A stretch of DNA of 7,232 bases, taken from an uncultured Comamonadaceae bacterium (GTDB lineage: Bacteria; Pseudomonadota; Gammaproteobacteria; Burkholderiales; Burkholderiaceae). The translations under genes were made by a program, and so were the position numbers. Where the stretch lies: NCBI GenBank assembly GCA_946482115.1, contig CAMLQP010000150.1:1-7232 (forward strand), given 5' to 3'. The notes under the pieces were generated by a model. It was not told the DNA's origin, searched no databases, and saw nothing but the letters and a program-made list of their open reading frames with translations. Below, in pieces: positions 6,218 through 7,232 of this stretch; the first letter of the stretch is position 1; the number at the start of each line of letters is the position of its first letter.

Positions 6218-6955
6218 TCACACCCTGTTGGCAAAGATGAAGAATTCGCGGTTGCCGTCGCCCCCGGCGATCGGGCTGTCGTACCAGCCCCGGACCACCA
6301 GGCCCGAGGCTTCGCAGGCGGCGCGCAGCCGCCGTTCGACGTCGGCGTAGAGCGAGGCATCGCGCACGATGCCGCCCTTGCCGATCTGCTGCGGCTGCAG
6401 CTCGAACTGCGGCTTGACCAGCATCAGCAGCTGCCCGCCGGGCCGCAGCAGCGGCGCGATGGCCGGCAGCACCAGCGTGAGCGAGATGAAGGACAGGTCG
6501 CCGACCACGAGGTCGAAGCCCTCGCCCACCACCGCCGCCGTCAGCTCGCGCGCGTTACATTTCTCGATGCTGGTCACGCGCGCATCGCCGCGCAGCCGTT
6601 CGTGCAGCTGGCCGTGTCCCACGTCCACGCCGGTCACGTGCGCGGCACCGCGCTGCAGCAGGCAGTCGGTGAAGCCGCCGGTGCTCTGGCCCACGTCCAG
6701 GCAGCGCCAGCCGCTCACGTCCAGGCCGGCCGAGGCCAGCGCGCCTTCGAGCTTGAGGCCACCGCGCGAGACGTAGCGCGATTCCGCATCGTCCAGCAGC
6801 AGCAGCTCGGCCACGGCCGGCAGTTCGTCGCCGTTCTTGGCCACGGCTTTCCAGTCGCCGCCGACGCGCCAGCGCACGCCGGCCGCGATCAGGCGCTGGG
6901 CCTGCGAGCGCGACGCCGCCAACCCGCGCTCGACGAGCAACTGGTCGGCGCGCAT
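6218..6955 (-). CDS. tlyA: TlyA family S4-domain rRNA (cytidine-2'-O)-methyltransferase
   Basis: TlyA proteins use SAM to 2'-O-methylate rRNA. The family was first labelled haemolysin, and the mycobacterial member modifies 16S C1409 and 23S C1920. This 245 aa protein has an N-terminal S4 RNA-binding domain (about 1-60, MRADQLLVERGLAASRSQAQ) and an FtsJ-like Rossmann methyltransferase domain. SAM motif I is CLDVGQSTGGFTD at 85-97, followed by GVDVGHGQLH and VGDLSFISL. The K-D-K-E catalytic tetrad known from the family is visible as Lys68 (GGLKLEGAL), Asp153, Lys181 (LVKPQFE) and Glu237 (GNREFF). The ATG comes 4 bases after the ahcY stop without a strong ribosome binding site, and the stop overlaps the metF start region, so it sits inside an operon. 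The exact rRNA target in this organism is unknown; a Gram-negative member may modify only the 23S site. Confidence 0.94.
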   Translation of the reverse strand: MRADQLLVERGLAASRSQAQRLIAAGVRWRVGGDWKAVAKNGDELPAVAELLLLDDAESRYVSRGGLKLEGALASAGLDVSGWRCLDVGQSTGGFTDCLLQRGAAHVTGVDVGHGQLHERLRGDARVTSIEKCNARELTAAVVGEGFDLVVGDLSFISLTLVLPAIAPLLRPGGQLLMLVKPQFELQPQQIGKGGIVRDASLYADVERRLRAACEASGLVVRGWYDSPIAGGDGNREFFIFANRV

Positions 6956-6959
6956 GGCA

Positions 6960-7232
6960 TCAGTAGCGGTAGGTATCGGGCTTGTAGGGGCCTTGCACCG
7001 GCACGCCGATGTAGGCCGCCTGCTCCTTGGTCAGCGTGGTCAGCTGCGCACCCAGCTTGGACAGCTGCAGGCGGGCGACTTTTTCGTCCAGGTGCTTGGG
7101 CAGCACGTAGACCTGGCCGACCTTGTATTCCTTGGGCTTGGTGAACAGCTCGATCTGGGCGATGGTCTGGTTCGCGAAGCTCGACGACATCACGTAGCTC
7201 GGGTGGCCGGTGCCGCAGCCCAGGTTCACCAG
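6960..7232 (-). CDS. ahcY: S-adenosylhomocysteinase, C-terminal part, 5' end cut by window
   Basis: AhcY splits S-adenosylhomocysteine to adenosine and homocysteine, which relieves product inhibition of methyltransferases and returns homocysteine to the methionine cycle. Only the last 90 codons and the stop are in the window, and the frame runs open through the right edge ([19 protein letters not shown]). The segment is unmistakable: it has the conserved LVNLGCxTGHPSFVMSxSFxNQ block, then [21 protein letters not shown] and the near-universal C-terminal [10 protein letters not shown], whose Lys and Tyr reach the neighbouring subunit's NAD in the tetramer. The GTG at 7229 is simply a valine codon. 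On the minus strand it is the first of three tightly packed genes with tlyA and metF. Its promoter and any SAH riboswitch would lie outside the window. Confidence 0.97.
   Translation of the reverse strand: MVNLGCGTGHPSYVMSSSFANQTIAQIELFTKPKEYKVGQVYVLPKHLDEKVARLQLSKLGAQLTTLTKEQAAYIGVPVQGPYKPDTYRY

Noticed and set aside
5083..6360. Long open frames on both strands across metF (minus 5083-6360, plus 5448-6350)
   Set aside because: Their translations are low-complexity Arg/Ala/Gly/Pro sequence, and the metF and tlyA frames in the same region carry complete conserved motifs.
6218..6955. tlyA product as a true haemolysin or toxin
   Set aside because: The S4 domain, SAM motif and K-D-K-E tetrad are those of an rRNA methyltransferase, and the haemolysin label is historical.

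Overview
The window looks like an ordinary stretch of chromosome from a GC-rich betaproteobacterium, most likely Burkholderiales and Comamonadaceae-like. That placement is inferred from strong G/C preference at third codon positions, a Bug/TctC-type solute-binding protein, and an ahcY-tlyA-metF gene block. I ran no similarity search. All product names rest on motifs read by eye.

Left part (1-2350, plus strand): the 3' half of a phenylacetic acid degradation operon. It holds paaC (5' end outside the window), paaD and paaE in the canonical order, with a 4-8 base overlap between paaC and paaD and a 10 base gap before paaE. PaaC is the structural partner of the oxygenase subunit PaaA. PaaE feeds electrons from NADPH through FAD and a [2Fe-2S] cluster. 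PaaD is a small DUF59-plus-zinc-ribbon protein linked to Fe-S maturation. Together with paaA and paaB, expected just upstream, they make the phenylacetyl-CoA 1,2-epoxidase.

Middle part (2335-5375): a small cassette with its own regulator. A GntR/FCD repressor-type gene (minus strand) runs convergently into paaE and overlaps its last 16 bases. It is divergent from a two-gene plus-strand unit: a periplasmic Bug/TctC solute-binding protein and a cytoplasmic metalloenzyme-like protein related to the M29 aminopeptidase / 2,5-dihydroxypyridine dioxygenase (NicX) group. The 126 base AT-richer gap between regulator and binding protein carries two matching palindromes (core TTGCAYGCAA) exactly 52 bp apart, about five helical turns. 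This is the best regulatory signal in the window. The simplest reading is that the regulator senses a small organic acid and controls both its own gene and uptake plus first-step metabolism of that compound.

Right part (5382-7232, minus strand): a tight housekeeping block transcribed as ahcY, tlyA, metF. AhcY (only its C-terminal 91 residues are present) removes S-adenosylhomocysteine. MetF makes 5-methyltetrahydrofolate for homocysteine remethylation. TlyA is an S4-domain, SAM-dependent rRNA methyltransferase family protein. The block ends convergently with the metalloenzyme gene, six bases apart.

No tRNA, rRNA, CRISPR, insertion sequence or phage element was seen. I see no strong case for an entirely new system. 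The items most worth a second look are the paired operators and the regulator/binding protein/metalloenzyme cassette, whose substrate is unknown.
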